A stretch of DNA of 64,000 bases from Amycolatopsis endophytica (GCF_013410405.1 NZ_JACCFK010000001.1:3658001-3722000), one strand, 5' to 3'; shown: positions 38,571 through 48,567, counted from the stretch's first letter. Notes: generated from the sequence alone by a model not told the origin. Made by a program: numbers and translations.

Positions 38571-39344
38571 ATGGGTGTAGCGGTGAGGGTGATCCCGTGT
38601 CTGGACGTCGACGCGGGCCGGGTGGTGAAGGGCGTCAACTTCGCCGACCTCAGGGACGCCGGCGATCCGGTCGAGCTGGCCCGCGCCTACGACGCGGAGG
38701 GTGCGGACGAGCTGACCTTCCTCGACGTCACCGCGTCCTCGGGCAACCGCGAGACGACCTTCGACGTGGTGCGCCGCACCGCCGAGCAGGTGTTCATCCC
38801 GCTGACCGTCGGTGGTGGCGTACGGGCGTGCGACGACGTCGACCGGCTGCTGCGCGCGGGCGCGGACAAGGTGAGCATCAACACCGCCGCGATCGCCCGC
38901 CCGGAGCTGCTGCGCGAGGCGTCGCGCCGGTTCGGGGCGCAGTGCGTCGTGCTGTCGGTGGACGCGCGCCGCGTGCCGGAGGGCGAGGAGCCCACGCCGT
39001 CCGGGTTCGAGGTGACCACCCATGGCGGCCGCCGCGGCACCGGCATCGACGCGGTGGAGTGGGCCGCCCGCGGTGAGGAGCTGGGCGTCGGTGAGATCCT
39101 GCTCAACTCGATGGACGCCGACGGCACCAAGGCCGGATTCGACCTGGAGCTGATCGGCATGACGCGCAAGGTGGTGACGGTGCCGGTGATCGCCAGCGGC
39201 GGCGCGGGCTCGGTGGAGCACTTCCTGCCCGCGGTCGAGGCCGGTGCCGATGCGGTGCTCGCGGCCAGTGTGTTCCACTTCGGACAGTTGAAGATCGGTG
39301 CGGTCAAGGACGCCCTGCGCTCCGGTGGGGTCGAGGTCCGGTGA
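38571..39344 (+). CDS. hisF: imidazole glycerol phosphate synthase, cyclase subunit
   Basis: 257 residues, (beta/alpha)8 barrel. Catalytic aspartates are in [15 protein letters not shown] (D12) and [14 protein letters not shown]; the phosphate loops are GGGV and SGGAGS. It pairs with HisH to make IGP and AICAR. TACCCT (38559-38564) is 6 nt before ATG 38571, a leaderless start. Coupled to hisI. Confidence 0.96.
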   Translation: MGVAVRVIPCLDVDAGRVVKGVNFADLRDAGDPVELARAYDAEGADELTFLDVTASSGNRETTFDVVRRTAEQVFIPLTVGGGVRACDDVDRLLRAGADKVSINTAAIARPELLREASRRFGAQCVVLSVDARRVPEGEEPTPSGFEVTTHGGRRGTGIDAVEWAARGEELGVGEILLNSMDADGTKAGFDLELIGMTRKVVTVPVIASGGAGSVEHFLPAVEAGADAVLAASVFHFGQLKIGAVKDALRSGGVEVR

Positions 39345-39694
39345 GCCTGGCACCCGAACTGGCCCAGCGGCTCAAGCGCAACGCCGACGGTCTGGTCTGC
39401 GCCGTCGTGGTCGACCACGCGACCTCGGACGTGCTGATGGTGGCGTGGATGAACGACGAGGCGCTGGAGCGCACGCTGACCACGCGGCGCGGCACGTACT
39501 TCTCGCGCAGCCGCCGGGAGCTGTGGGTCAAGGGGGAGACGTCGGGGCACGTGCAGCACGTCCGGGAGGTCCGCCTCGACTGCGACGCCGACACGCTGCT
39601 GGTGCGTGTCGACCAGACCGGCCCGGCCTGCCACACCGGCACCCGCACCTGCTTCGACGGCGGCGAGCGGCTGCTGCTGGCCGACGATCGCTAG
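39341..39694 (+). CDS. hisI: phosphoribosyl-AMP cyclohydrolase
   Basis: 117 residues, the single-domain HisI without HisE. The metal site is DCDADTLL with the Cys motif [20 protein letters not shown] and [20 protein letters not shown] are family signatures. GTG 39341 overlaps the hisF stop. hisE and hisG are not in this window. Confidence 0.95.
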   Translation: MSLAPELAQRLKRNADGLVCAVVVDHATSDVLMVAWMNDEALERTLTTRRGTYFSRSRRELWVKGETSGHVQHVREVRLDCDADTLLVRVDQTGPACHTGTRTCFDGGERLLLADDR

Positions 39695-40305
39695 CCGATG
39701 TCGCCGGTGAGGTAGCGCTGCAGCGTGGGGCCGATCGCCGCCGCGAGGGTCTCCACGTCCGTCGTGGAGAACGGTTCGAACTTCGCCACGTAACGGCCCA
39801 TGCCGACACCCACCATCTGCGACGCGCACAGCGACGCGCGCAGTTCCGGCCGGTCCGGCGACACCCGCTTGACGACGTTTTCCAGTACGTGCCGGATCAG
39901 GAAGTCCCTGAGGCTCAGAGCCGCCAGCTCGTGGCTGGCGATGCTGCGCACGAGCGCCGGGAACGCGCCGCCGTCGGTCGCGTCCCACACGGTCAGAAAC
40001 CGCCGCACGATGCGTTCCCCGAGGTCGCCCACCGGCCCGTCCATCAGCTGGCCGAGCAGCTCGGCCGGGTCGAACGGCAACTGCAGCACGGCCTGGCCGA
40101 ACAACGCTTCCTTGCCGCCGAACCAGTGGTTCACCATGGCGGCGTCGACACCGGCCCGCGCGGCGATCGCGCGCACCGTGGCGCCTTCGTAGCCGCTTTC
40201 GCTGAAAATCTGGCGCGCGGCGTCCAGGAGCGCGGCACGGGTGTCCTGGCCGCCTGGCCGTCGGCCGCGTCGTTTGCCGGGCGTAGGCTGTTCCGCGGTG
40301 CTCAC
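39691..40305 (-). CDS. TetR-family transcriptional regulator
   Basis: 204 residues. HTH at about 38-62 ([22 protein letters not shown]) with a basic N-terminal arm [13 protein letters not shown] 40305 is the start. A 20-bp palindrome lies 29 bp upstream. It is convergent with hisI (4-bp overlap) and divergent from trpE. No efflux or enzyme gene is adjacent, so its target may be itself or distant. Confidence 0.9.
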   Translation of the reverse strand: MSTAEQPTPGKRRGRRPGGQDTRAALLDAARQIFSESGYEGATVRAIAARAGVDAAMVNHWFGGKEALFGQAVLQLPFDPAELLGQLMDGPVGDLGERIVRRFLTVWDATDGGAFPALVRSIASHELAALSLRDFLIRHVLENVVKRVSPDRPELRASLCASQMVGVGMGRYVAKFEPFSTTDVETLAAAIGPTLQRYLTGDIG

Positions 40306-40333
40306 TCCTCCATCATGGCTCCGGCGCGGCCAA

Positions 40334-40353
40334 AATTCAACGTAGCTTGAATT
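40334..40353. promoter_or_regulatory. 20-bp palindrome, probable TetR operator
   Basis: AATTCAA-CGTAGC-TTGAATT has perfect 7-bp arms and lies 29 bp upstream of the tetR start, 48 bp upstream of trpE. It is strikingly AT-rich for this genome. Confidence 0.75.
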
Positions 40354-40400
40354 AATGGCCCGGTGCGAAGACTGTCGGTGCCGAGCGGCACAATGGCCCC

Positions 40401-41963
40401 ATGGTCAGTGCGAATCCCACCGACGGCGGTCTCGGATCGGTGAGCCCCGCGCGCGACGAGTTCCGCGCCCTCGCCGAGGGTCGTCGCGTGATCCCGGTGG
40501 TCCGGCGGCTGCTCGCCGACGGCGAGACGCCCGTCGGGCTCTACCGCAAGCTCGCGGCCGACCGCCCGGGCACGTTCCTGTTCGAATCGGCCGAGAACGG
40601 GCAGTCCTGGTCGCGCTGGTCGTTCATCGGGGTGCGCAGCCCGGCCGCGCTGACCGTGCGTGACGGCAAGGCGGTCTGGGAGGGCACGCCGCCCGCCGGC
40701 CTGCCGCGCGAGGGTGACCCGCTGACCGTGCTGCGCGAGACCGTCGCCGCGCTGCACACCGAACCGCTGCCCGGCATGCCCCCGCTGACCGGCGGCATGG
40801 TCGGTTACCTCGGCTACGACGCCGTCCGCTGGCTGGAGAAGCTGCCGGAGCTGGCCGAGAAGGACATCGACATCCCCGAGCTGACCATGCTCCTGGCGAC
40901 CGATCTGGCCGCGTTCGACCACCACGAGGGCACGGTCACGCTCATCGCCAACGCGGTCAACTGGGACGACAGCCCGGAGCGGGTCGACGCGGCCTACGAC
41001 GACGCGGTCCGCCGACTGGAGGACATGACCGGGCGGCTCGGTGCCGCCGCACCCGCGACGGCGGCCGTCTTCGACCGCCCGGCGCCCGAGTTCGAGCGCC
41101 GCCGCACCCAGGCCGACTACTTCGCCGCGGTGGACAAGGCGGTCGAGGCGATCAAGGCCGGTGAAGCGTTCCAGGTCGTGCCCTCGCAACGGTTCGAGAT
41201 CCCGACACAGGCCGACGCGCTGGACATCTACCGCGTCCTGCGCACCTCCAACCCGAGCCCGTACATGTACCTGCTGCGGCTGGAGGGTTTCGACATCGTC
41301 GGGTCCAGCCCGGAGTCGCTGGTCACGGTGCGGGACGGCCGCGCGACCACGCACCCGATCGCGGGCACCCGCTGGCGCGGCGCGGACCCGGAGGAGGACG
41401 CCCAGCTGGCGAAGGACCTCCTGGCCGACGAGAAGGAGCGCGCCGAGCACCTGATGCTGGTCGACCTTGGCCGCAACGACCTGGGCAAGGTCTGCCGCCC
41501 GGGCACGGTACGGGTGGTCGACTTCTTCACCATCGAGCGCTACAGCCACGTGATGCACATCGTGTCGACGGTGACCGGTGAGCTGGCCGAGGACAAGACC
41601 GCGTTCGACGCCGTCGCCGCGTGCTTCCCGGCGGGCACGCTCTCCGGGGCCCCGAAGGTGCGCGCGATGGAGCTGATCGAGGAGCTGGAGCCGACCCGCC
41701 GCGGCCTCTACGGCGGCGTCGTCGGCTACCTCGACTTCGCCGGTGACGCGGACACGGCCATCGCCATCCGCACCGCCCTGATCCGGGACGGGATCGCGTA
41801 CGTGCAGGCGGGCGGCGGCGTCGTCGCCGACTCGGTGCCGGAGTACGAGGACAACGAATGCCTGAACAAGGCCCGCACGGTGCTCTCCGCGGTCGCCGCC
41901 GCGCAGACCATGGCACCGCCGCGGAAGCTGGACCCCGCCGATGACGTCGCCAGCGTCCAGTAA
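40401..41963 (+). CDS. trpE: anthranilate synthase component I
   Basis: 520 residues. The chorismate-binding domain occupies the C-terminal half, with SRWSFIG, SPSPYMY-like [29 protein letters not shown] and [14 protein letters not shown]. It makes anthranilate from chorismate with a TrpG partner not present here. ATG 40401 has CACAAT 6 nt upstream and no ribosome site. The last 23 bp overlap the next gene, implying coupling. Confidence 0.95.
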   Translation: MVSANPTDGGLGSVSPARDEFRALAEGRRVIPVVRRLLADGETPVGLYRKLAADRPGTFLFESAENGQSWSRWSFIGVRSPAALTVRDGKAVWEGTPPAGLPREGDPLTVLRETVAALHTEPLPGMPPLTGGMVGYLGYDAVRWLEKLPELAEKDIDIPELTMLLATDLAAFDHHEGTVTLIANAVNWDDSPERVDAAYDDAVRRLEDMTGRLGAAAPATAAVFDRPAPEFERRRTQADYFAAVDKAVEAIKAGEAFQVVPSQRFEIPTQADALDIYRVLRTSNPSPYMYLLRLEGFDIVGSSPESLVTVRDGRATTHPIAGTRWRGADPEEDAQLAKDLLADEKERAEHLMLVDLGRNDLGKVCRPGTVRVVDFFTIERYSHVMHIVSTVTGELAEDKTAFDAVAACFPAGTLSGAPKVRAMELIEELEPTRRGLYGGVVGYLDFAGDADTAIAIRTALIRDGIAYVQAGGGVVADSVPEYEDNECLNKARTVLSAVAAAQTMAPPRKLDPADDVASVQ

Positions 41964-42492
41964 GCGTCCACTGTGGATCGTCGCGGTCGCGTTGCTGCTG
42001 GCCGCGGCGGCGCTGTGGGGCTCGTCGAAGCTGGTCTGGTTCGCCGAACTCCGTGACGCGGGCGTGCGCGGCATGGTGCTGGACAAGCACACCGGCGCGC
42101 AGGAGTCGGGCGCGCTCGTGCCGCTGGCGGTGCTCGCCGTGGCGGGGGTCGCGGGGCTCGTCGCCGCGGGCGGGGTGCTGCGGCGCGTGCTCGGTGTGGT
42201 CGTCGCGCTGGCCGGGGTCGCCGCGGGCTGGATCGCGATCGACGGCTGGCGCTTCGGTGGATTCCCCGACGGCGCGCCCACCGGGCAGATCTTCGCCGGG
42301 CGCGGACTCGCGTTGCTGGCGGGAATTCTGATGCTGGTGGCCGGGTTGTTCGCCATCAGGGGCGCCGGCCGCATGGCGAAGATGGGTGCCCGGTACGAGG
42401 CCCCGGCCGGCCGGAAGAAGGCCGTGAAGGATCCCGACACCGAGCTGTGGGAGGCGCTTTCGGAGGGCGAAGATCCGACTACCGACCGGTAG
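41941..42492 (+). CDS. tryptophan-biosynthesis-associated membrane protein
   Basis: 183 residues with four predicted membrane helices (about 12-30, 58-78, 82-100, 118-140) and a basic tail, then an acidic end. Position between trpE and trpC and the sequence pattern fit the actinobacterial Trp-associated membrane protein family, as at Rv1610. It overlaps trpE by 23 bp. Biochemical role unknown. Confidence 0.85.
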   Translation: MTSPASSKRPLWIVAVALLLAAAALWGSSKLVWFAELRDAGVRGMVLDKHTGAQESGALVPLAVLAVAGVAGLVAAGGVLRRVLGVVVALAGVAAGWIAIDGWRFGGFPDGAPTGQIFAGRGLALLAGILMLVAGLFAIRGAGRMAKMGARYEAPAGRKKAVKDPDTELWEALSEGEDPTTDR

Positions 42493-42593
42493 GCGCGCGG
42501 CGAAATCGCTGCCGGACAAGGCAAGTCCGACCCGGAACCGGTCCGCACAGGTGGGCGGGTTAGCATCTTTTCTGCGGGAAGGGGAAGGTGTTT

Positions 42594-42644
42594 GTGAGCC
42601 AGCTTTCGAGTGAATGTGCGACAACCGGTGAGGTTGTGCCGTGA
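42594..42644 (+). CDS. 16-codon leader ORF overlapping the trpC start
   Basis: GTG 42594 follows a strong purine-rich ribosome site, GGGAAGGGGAAGG (42576-42588). The frame encodes [16 protein letters not shown] and its TGA (42642-42644) overlaps the trpC GTG as GTGA. TAGCAT at 42561-42566 could be the -10. There are no tryptophan codons, so it is not a classical attenuator peptide. It could couple translation into trpC, which has no good ribosome site of its own. Confidence 0.5.
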   Translation: MSQLSSECATTGEVVP

Positions 42645-43450
42645 CCGTTCTCGAAGACATCGTCGCCGGCGTCCGGGAGGATCTCGCCGAGCGTGAGAAG
42701 GCGCTCCCGTTCGACGAGTTGAAGCGTCTCGCCGCGCAGGCGCCGCCGCCCCGCGACGGCGTGTCGGCACTGCGGGATTCGTCGATCGGCGTCATCGCCG
42801 AGGTCAAGCGGCGCAGCCCGTCCAAGGGCGAGCTGGCCGACATCCCCGATCCGGCCTCGCTCGCGAAGGACTACGCGGCCGCGGGCGCGCGCGTCATCAG
42901 CGTGCTGACGGAGCAGCGCCGGTTCGGCGGTTCGCTGGCCGATCTGGACGCCGTCCGCGCGGTGGTCGACGTCCCGATCCTGCGCAAGGACTTCGTCGTC
43001 AGCCCGTACCAGGTGCACGAGGCCCGCGCGCACGGCGCCGACCTGGTGCTGCTGATCGTCGCCGCGCTGGAGCAGAACGCGCTGATCGCCCTTCTCGACC
43101 GAGTCGAGTCGCTGGGCATGACCGCGCTGGTCGAGGTGCACAACGCCGAGGAGGCCGACCGCGCGCTCGAGGCCGGGGCCAAGGTCATCGGCATCAACGC
43201 CCGCAATCTGCACACCCTCGAAGTCGACCGGGACGTCTTCGGCCGCCTCGCGCCGGGTCTGCCGTTCGACACCGTGAAGGTCGCCGAGTCCGGTGTCCGC
43301 GGTCCGGGTGACCTGATGGCCTACGCCGGGCACGGTGCCGACGCGGTGCTGGTCGGCGAGGGGCTGGTGGCGTCCGGTGACCCGAAGGGCGCGCTGATGA
43401 AGCTGGTCACCGCCGGTTCGCATCCCGCGTGCCCGAGGCCGAGCCGATGA
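42641..43450 (+). CDS. trpC: indole-3-glycerol-phosphate synthase
   Basis: 269 residues, (beta/alpha)8 barrel, not fused to Trp[15 protein letters not shown] holds the catalytic lysine and loop, VLRKDFVV-like [13 protein letters not shown] follows, and [12 protein letters not shown] and ESGVRGPGD complete the fold. GTG 42641 overlaps the leader ORF stop. Its stop overlaps the trpB ATG. Confidence 0.95.
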   Translation: MTVLEDIVAGVREDLAEREKALPFDELKRLAAQAPPPRDGVSALRDSSIGVIAEVKRRSPSKGELADIPDPASLAKDYAAAGARVISVLTEQRRFGGSLADLDAVRAVVDVPILRKDFVVSPYQVHEARAHGADLVLLIVAALEQNALIALLDRVESLGMTALVEVHNAEEADRALEAGAKVIGINARNLHTLEVDRDVFGRLAPGLPFDTVKVAESGVRGPGDLMAYAGHGADAVLVGEGLVASGDPKGALMKLVTAGSHPACPRPSR

Positions 43451-44667
43451 GCGAGCACGAGCAGCACGGCGCGCACGACCCCGACGAGCGTGGGTACTGG
43501 GGCCCCTACGGCGGCCGGTTCATGCCGGAGGCCCTGGTCGGCGTCGTCGACGAGGTGTCCGCCGAGTACGACAAGGCGCGCCTGGACCCGGACTTCGAGG
43601 CCGAGTTCAAGCGCCTGCTGCGCGACTACGCCGGCCGTCCGTCGCTGCTCACCGAGGCGGAGCGCTTCGCCGAGCACGCGGGCGGCGCGCGGATCTTCCT
43701 CAAGCGCGAGGACCTCAACCACACCGGGTCCCACAAGATCAACAACGTGCTGGGCCAGGCGCTGCTCACCAAGCGGATGGGCAAGAAGCGGGTCATCGCC
43801 GAAACCGGCGCGGGCCAGCACGGCGTCGCCACCGCCACCGCATGCGCCCTGATGGGCCTCGAATGCGTGGTGTACATGGGCGAGGTCGACACCGAGCGGC
43901 AGGCGCTGAACGTGGCCCGGATGCGGCTGCTCGGCGCTCAGGTCGTTCCCGTCAAGTCCGGTTCGCGCACGCTCAAGGACGCGATCAACGAGACGCTGCG
44001 CGACTGGGTCACCAACTCCGGCACCACGCACTACATTTTCGGCACCGCCGCGGGCCCGTACCCGTTCCCGGTGATGGTGCGCAACTTCCACAAGATCATC
44101 GGCGAGGAGGCGCGCGCGCAGATCCTCGAACAGACCGGGCGGCTGCCGGACGCGGTCGCGGCCTGTGTCGGCGGCGGGTCCAACGCGATCGGCATCTTCC
44201 ACGGCTTCATCGACGATCCGGACGTGCGCCTGGTCGGCCTGGAGCCCGGCGGCGAGGGCCTCGACGGCACCCGTCACGGCGCGACCCTGACCAAGGGCAC
44301 CCCGGGCAACCTGCACGGCGCGGTGTCCTACCTGCTGCAGGACGAGGACGGCCAGACCGTCGAGTCGCACTCGATCTCCGCCGGCCTGGACTACCCGGGC
44401 GTCGGCCCCGAGCACTCCTGGCTCAAGGACAGCGGCCGCGCCGAGTACCGACCGGTCACCGACGCCGAGGCGATGGACGCGTTCGCGCTGCTGTCCCGCA
44501 CGGAGGGCATCATCCCGGCGATCGAGTCGGCGCACGCGCTGGCCGGGGCGATCCAGCTCGGCCAGGAGCTGGGCCGCGACGGGCTCATCGTGGTCAACCT
44601 GTCGGGCCGCGGCGACAAGGACATGGACACCGCCGCGAAGTACTTCGGATTGGTGGACGAGTCGTGA
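43447..44667 (+). CDS. trpB: tryptophan synthase beta subunit
   Basis: 406 residues from ATG 43447, which overlaps the trpC stop (ATGA); GTG 43429 is an alternative. PLP lysine K97 in HTGSHKINN, the GGGSNAIG phosphate loop and LEPGGEG. It condenses indole with serine. Coupled to trpA by a GTGA overlap. Confidence 0.96.
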   Translation: MSEHEQHGAHDPDERGYWGPYGGRFMPEALVGVVDEVSAEYDKARLDPDFEAEFKRLLRDYAGRPSLLTEAERFAEHAGGARIFLKREDLNHTGSHKINNVLGQALLTKRMGKKRVIAETGAGQHGVATATACALMGLECVVYMGEVDTERQALNVARMRLLGAQVVPVKSGSRTLKDAINETLRDWVTNSGTTHYIFGTAAGPYPFPVMVRNFHKIIGEEARAQILEQTGRLPDAVAACVGGGSNAIGIFHGFIDDPDVRLVGLEPGGEGLDGTRHGATLTKGTPGNLHGAVSYLLQDEDGQTVESHSISAGLDYPGVGPEHSWLKDSGRAEYRPVTDAEAMDAFALLSRTEGIIPAIESAHALAGAIQLGQELGRDGLIVVNLSGRGDKDMDTAAKYFGLVDES

Positions 44668-45452
44668 GCCTGTCGGAGCTGTTCGCCGGGACGAAGAGCG
44701 AGGGCCGGGCGGCGCTGGTCGGCTACCTGCCCGCGGGCTACCCGACCGTGCCGGGCTCGAAGGACCTGTTCGCCGCCATGCTGGACGCCGGCGCGGACCT
44801 CGTCGAGGTGGGCGTTCCCTACTCCGATCCGGTGATGGACGGCCCGACTATCCAGCTCGCCGCGGACGCCGCGCTGAAGAACGGTTTCCGGCTGCGCGAC
44901 ACCTTCGAGGTCGTGGAGTCGGTGGCGGCCCGCGGTGGCCGCGCGGTCGTGATGACGTACTGGAACCCGGTGCGCAGGTACGGGGTCGAGGCGTTCGCGC
45001 GCGATCTGGCCGCTGCCGGTGGCCTGGGCATGATCACGCCGGATCTGGTGCCGGACGAGGCGGCCGAATGGACGACCGCATCCGAGAAGCACGGTCTGGA
45101 CCGGATCTTCCTGGTGGCGCCGTCGTCGTCGGAGGAGCGGATCGATCTGACGGCGCGGGCGTGTTCTGGGTTCGTCTACGCCGCCGCGGTCATGGGTGTC
45201 ACGGGTGCCCGTGACCAGGTGAGCAGCGATGCTTCCGAGCTGGTGCGCCGCACTCGGGCCCACACCGATCTGCCGGTGGGCGTCGGGCTGGGGGTGCGCT
45301 CGCGCGAGCAGGCGGCCGAGATCGGCGGGTTCGCGGACGCCGTGATCGTGGGGTCGGCGCTGGTGTCGGCCGCGGCGGGCGGAACCGGACCGGTGCACGC
45401 GCTGACCGGCGAGCTGGCCGAGGGCGTCCGCCAGACGGTCGCCACGGCCTGA
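44664..45452 (+). CDS. trpA: tryptophan synthase alpha subunit
   Basis: 262 residues, barrel. The catalytic acids are in [14 protein letters not shown] (family E49/D60 equivalents), [12 protein letters not shown] follows, and [14 protein letters not shown] binds phosphate. Start GTG 44664 overlaps the trpB stop. A hairpin terminator follows. Confidence 0.95.
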   Translation: MSLSELFAGTKSEGRAALVGYLPAGYPTVPGSKDLFAAMLDAGADLVEVGVPYSDPVMDGPTIQLAADAALKNGFRLRDTFEVVESVAARGGRAVVMTYWNPVRRYGVEAFARDLAAAGGLGMITPDLVPDEAAEWTTASEKHGLDRIFLVAPSSSEERIDLTARACSGFVYAAAVMGVTGARDQVSSDASELVRRTRAHTDLPVGVGLGVRSREQAAEIGGFADAVIVGSALVSAAAGGTGPVHALTGELAEGVRQTVATA

Positions 45453-45465
45453 TCCTTCTTCGCGC

Positions 45466-45497
45466 AGGGCCGCGTTTCCTCCGGGAGACGCGGCCCT
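45466..45497 (+). terminator. trpCBA terminator hairpin
   Basis: AGGGCCGCGT (45466-45475) pairs with ACGCGGCCCT (45488-45497), 14 nt after the trpA stop, with partial inner pairing of TCC and GGA. A short TT follows. Confidence 0.8.
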
Positions 45498-45523
45498 TGA
45501 CGTGTCTCCGCCTGCTTCGACAG

Positions 45524-45542
45524 CTTTGCTTGCACAGCAAAG
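45524..45542. promoter_or_regulatory. inverted repeat upstream of the decayed NmrA-like gene
   Basis: CTTTGCT-TGCAC-AGCAAAG has perfect 7-bp arms, extendable to 9 with one mismatch. It lies 10 bp before the ATG of the pseudogene and resembles operators of HxlR- or TetR-type repressors. Confidence 0.55.
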
Positions 45543-45551
45543 TTGTGGGAA

Positions 45552-45972
45552 ATGACGATCCTTGTCACTGGTGCGCGCGCCCGCACGGCCTGGACGAGTT
45601 CGCGAAGGCGGCGCTCGCGGCGGGCGTCGACCGCGTCGTGCTGCTGTCCTCGTCCGCGGTCGTCGAGTCCAGCGCCGAGTCGGCCGTGTACACGCCGTTC
45701 CCGGACGCGCGGGTCGGCGCGATCCACGAGGCGGACATCCTCGGGGACGTGCTCGGGCAGCGGATCGCCGTCCGGGAACTGACCCCGGACGAGGCCAGGG
45801 AGCGCACCCGATCCCGGCGCCGGTGTACGACGCGATCCTGCGCGCGTGGGAATCGCGGCTCAGCGAACCGGCACCGCTGACGGGCACCGTCGAGGCCGTG
45901 ACCGGGCATGCGCCGCGCACCTTCCGGCAGTGGGCGCGGGACCACCGGGGCGACTTCGTCCACAACACGTAG
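45552..45972 (+). pseudogene. decayed NmrA-like NAD(P)-binding protein
   Basis: Three blocks in three frames give parts of one protein. First MTILVTGA, the Rossmann start, from 45552. Then, after a deletion, HGLDEFAKAALAAGVDRVVLLSSSAVV to about 45805 in another frame. Then IPAPVYDAILRAWE through ARTFRQWARDH-like PRTFRQWARDHRGDF to the stop at 45972 in the third frame. The middle of the Rossmann domain and part of the lid are missing. Intact relatives are about 270-290 residues of oxidoreductase or regulator type. The upstream operator-like repeat survives. Confidence 0.85.
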
Positions 45973-46004
45973 CTTCCGGCCCGGCTGATCGGCAGACTGG
46001 CCGT

Positions 46005-46733
46005 ATGGACCATGAACTCGCGCAGGTGAACATCGACCGACCGGTTCCGCCGGAGATGAGCGCGGGGAAGGTGCTCTCGGTCAACATCGGCGCGGAACGG
46101 GCGCTGGCGGAGGCCGACCTCGGGGTCACCGGTATCGACAAACGTCCCGTCGACGGGCCGGTGGCGGTGGCCGCGCCGGGAGCGCGGGGAACCGGCGGAA
46201 GCGGCGTGGCCGGCGACCGGATCTGCGACCTGCGCAACCACGGCGGCGACGACCAGGCGGTGTACGCGTACGCGCGGGAAGACCTCGACGCGTGGGCCGC
46301 GGAACTGGGCCGCGATCTGCCGCCGGGCGTGTTCGGCGAAAACCTGACCACGACCGGCCTCGACCTGACCGGTGCGGTGATCGGCGAGCGGTGGCGGGTC
46401 GGCGAGTCGCTGGTGCTGGAGGTGTCCTGCCCGCGCATCCCGTGCCGGACGTTCGCCGGCTGGCTCGGTGAACGTGGCTGGGTCAAGACCTTCACCCGCC
46501 GCGCGGTGCCCGGCGCGTATTTCCGGGTGCTGGAACCCGGCCCGGTGCAGGCCGGGAATTCCGTCGAGGTGCTGTCACGACCCGGCCACGGCGTCACGAT
46601 CGGGACGGTGTTCCGGGCGTTCACCACGGAGCCGGACCTCCTGCCGGAGCTGACGGTGGCGGAAGCCCTGCCGGAGCACGACATGCGCAAGGTGCACCGC
46701 ACCCTGGAACGCCGCGCCGCGTCCGCGGGATAG
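46005..46733 (+). CDS. MOSC-domain protein (YiiM-like) with an added 17-residue N-terminus
   Basis: 242 residues from ATG 46005. The MOSC part starts at about residue 18 (SAGKVLSVNIGAE, GIDKRPVDGPV, NHGGDDQAVYAY) and includes SCPRIPCRTFAGW with the cysteine expected for sulfur or molybdenum-cofactor handling. The first 17 residues, beginning MDHELAQVNIDRP, look like the start of a different family, DUF3291. CAGACT (45993-45998) is 6 nt before ATG 46005, so this start may be used leaderlessly. ATG 46056 would give the plain MOSC protein but its GGAG abuts the codon. Confidence 0.82.
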   Translation: MDHELAQVNIDRPVPPEMSAGKVLSVNIGAERALAEADLGVTGIDKRPVDGPVAVAAPGARGTGGSGVAGDRICDLRNHGGDDQAVYAYAREDLDAWAAELGRDLPPGVFGENLTTTGLDLTGAVIGERWRVGESLVLEVSCPRIPCRTFAGWLGERGWVKTFTRRAVPGAYFRVLEPGPVQAGNSVEVLSRPGHGVTIGTVFRAFTTEPDLLPELTVAEALPEHDMRKVHRTLERRAASAG

Positions 46734-46837
46734 GACTGTCGCACCCGGTCGGGAGACTGCTCTCGCAGTGCGAGTGAACCGGGGGACGATCTGCCGCACT
46801 GGCCGGAGAGGGCCTGCGGCGGGAACGGAGGTGAGCC

Positions 46838-47398
46838 GTGGCAGCACCAGCTGAACCGGTCAAACCGGACTGTCTCGTGCCGTGGCACGACGATCCATGG
46901 ACCGTCGAGGAAGCGCTCGAACTGCCCGAGGAACGCGGCAGTCGCATCGAGCTGGTCGACGGAGCGCTGCTCGTGAGCCCGGCGCCGAAGTCGGGTCACC
47001 AACGGATCCTGCAGCGGCTCCAGATCGCGCTGCTGCCGGTGCTGCCGTCCGGAACCGAGCTGTTGCCCGGGATCAACGTCCGGCTGCCCGGGCAGCGGTT
47101 GCTGATTCCGGATCTGGCCGTGGTCACGACGCCGGACCTGGACACGGTCTATTACCGGGCGCGGGATGTCCTGCTGGCGGCGGAGATCGTGTCGCCGTCG
47201 AGCCGGATGCTGGATCGGGTGCTGAAACGCCAGCTCTACGCGGAGGCCGGCGTGCCCTTCTACCTGGTCGTCGATCCGGCGGGGCAGGCGGTCCTGTTCG
47301 AGCTGGCCGAGGGCGAGTACCGCGAAAGCGCGCGCGGGGAGGACGGCAGGCTCAGCTTCACCGAACCCTTCGAGGCCACCCTCGACTTCACGCGCTGA
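46838..47398 (+). CDS. Uma2-family (DUF820) PD-(D/E)XK nuclease-like protein
   Basis: 186 residues. RIELVDGALLVSPAPKSGHQRI carries the first acidic residue; LIPDLAVV and LAAEIVSPSSRMLDRVLKRQLYAEAGVPFYLVVDP carry the PD-(D/E)XK core (D, E, and K/R). The family is expanded in actinobacteria and cyanobacteria with no clear role. GGAGGTGA (46826-46833) precedes GTG 46838. Cytoplasmic. Confidence 0.88.
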   Translation: MAAPAEPVKPDCLVPWHDDPWTVEEALELPEERGSRIELVDGALLVSPAPKSGHQRILQRLQIALLPVLPSGTELLPGINVRLPGQRLLIPDLAVVTTPDLDTVYYRARDVLLAAEIVSPSSRMLDRVLKRQLYAEAGVPFYLVVDPAGQAVLFELAEGEYRESARGEDGRLSFTEPFEATLDFTR

Positions 47399-47420
47399 AC
47401 CCGCGTGGCAGGCTGGGGTC

Positions 47421-47588
47421 GTGGCCAGGCCGTCTCCCCTTCAAGTGCGCAATCTCGTCGTCGCCGTGCTGGCTGCTCTGATCGCCGTCTGGAACGTGAC
47501 CCGGGGCGGCCCGTGGTACCTCACCGCGATCTTCGGGCTGGGCTGCGTCCTCGCGCTCGGCTCGGCCGCGCTCAACCGCCCGGGCTGA
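47421..47588 (+). CDS. small two-helix membrane protein
   Basis: 55 residues from GTG 47421. After a short basic start (VARPSPLQVRN) come two helices, LVVAVLAALIAVWNV and PWYLTAIFGLGCVLALGSAAL. It ends 37 nt before lgt. No function recognised. It resembles other tiny membrane proteins in this window. Confidence 0.6.
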   Translation: MARPSPLQVRNLVVAVLAALIAVWNVTRGGPWYLTAIFGLGCVLALGSAALNRPG

Positions 47589-47625
47589 GACACGCACCGC
47601 ACACCGCGCACGTTACGGTGACCAC

Positions 47626-48567
47626 GTGAATTCCGCCTCGGCTGTGTTCCTCGCGACGATTCCGAGCCCGGACCGTGGCGTCTGGCACCTCGGACCGATC
47701 CCGATCCGCGCCTACGCGCTGTGCATCATCGCGGGCATCGTCCTCGCGATCTGGTGGGGTGACCGGCGCTGGGTGCAGCGCGGCGGCACGAAGGGCACGG
47801 TCGTCGACATCGCCGTGTGGGCGGTGCCGTTCGGCCTCGTCGGCGGGCGCCTCTACCACGTCATCACCGACTGGTGGCGCTACTTCGGCGAGGGCAAGGA
47901 CCCGGTCAAGGCCCTCTACATCTGGGACGGCGGCCTCGGCATCTGGGGCGCGATCGCTCTCGGCGCGGTCGGTGCGTGGGTCGGCTGCCGCCGCAAGGGT
48001 GTGCCGCTGCCGGCGATGGCCGACGCGATCGCACCCGGAATCGTGGCCGCGCAGGCGATCGGCCGTCTGGGCAACTACTTCAACCAGGAACTCTACGGCG
48101 CGCACACCACACTGCCCTGGGGTCTGGAGATCTACCAGCGTTTCGACCCGAACAACCCGACGATCCCCGACCAGGGACCCAACGGCATCGCGTTCGGGAA
48201 CATCCCGCTGGCCGACAGCCCGGTGCACCCGACGTTCCTGTACGAGCTGATCTGGAACCTGCTCATCGCGGCACTGGTCGTCTACGCCGACCGCAGGCTC
48301 AAGCTGGGTCACGGCCGCGCGTTCGCGCTCTACGTCGCCGGGTACACCCTCGGCCGTTTCTGGGTCGAGCTGCTGCGCACCGACGACGCGACGCATGTCC
48401 TCGGGCTGCGGGTCAACACCTGGGTGTCGGGCCTGGTCTTCCTCGGCGCGATGGTCTACTTCTTCCTCGCCCGGCGCCGCGGGCCGCGCGAGGAGCCGGA
48501 ACGCCTGCGCGGCAGGGACGACGAACCCGCCGCCGACGACGGCAAAGTCGGCGACCGGCAGGAGTGA
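47626..48567 (+). CDS. lgt: prolipoprotein diacylglyceryl transferase
   Basis: 313 residues, seven membrane helices. It transfers diacylglycerol from phosphatidylglycerol to the lipobox cysteine of prolipoproteins. Seen: the IWDGGLGIWGA loop (E. coli HGG region), the Lgt signature GRLGNYFNQELYG with its essential Arg and Asn, and HPTFLYELIWN. A charged C-terminal tail of about 35 residues is typical of actinobacteria. TACGGT (47614-47619) is 6 nt before GTG 47626, leaderless. Same place as Rv1614, after trpA. BtuF in this window is a likely substrate. Confidence 0.95.
   Translation: MNSASAVFLATIPSPDRGVWHLGPIPIRAYALCIIAGIVLAIWWGDRRWVQRGGTKGTVVDIAVWAVPFGLVGGRLYHVITDWWRYFGEGKDPVKALYIWDGGLGIWGAIALGAVGAWVGCRRKGVPLPAMADAIAPGIVAAQAIGRLGNYFNQELYGAHTTLPWGLEIYQRFDPNNPTIPDQGPNGIAFGNIPLADSPVHPTFLYELIWNLLIAALVVYADRRLKLGHGRAFALYVAGYTLGRFWVELLRTDDATHVLGLRVNTWVSGLVFLGAMVYFFLARRRGPREEPERLRGRDDEPAADDGKVGDRQE

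Noticed and set aside
42541-42644. Classical Trp attenuator before trpC
   Set aside because: The leader peptide has no Trp codons and I see no mutually exclusive terminator and antiterminator stems.
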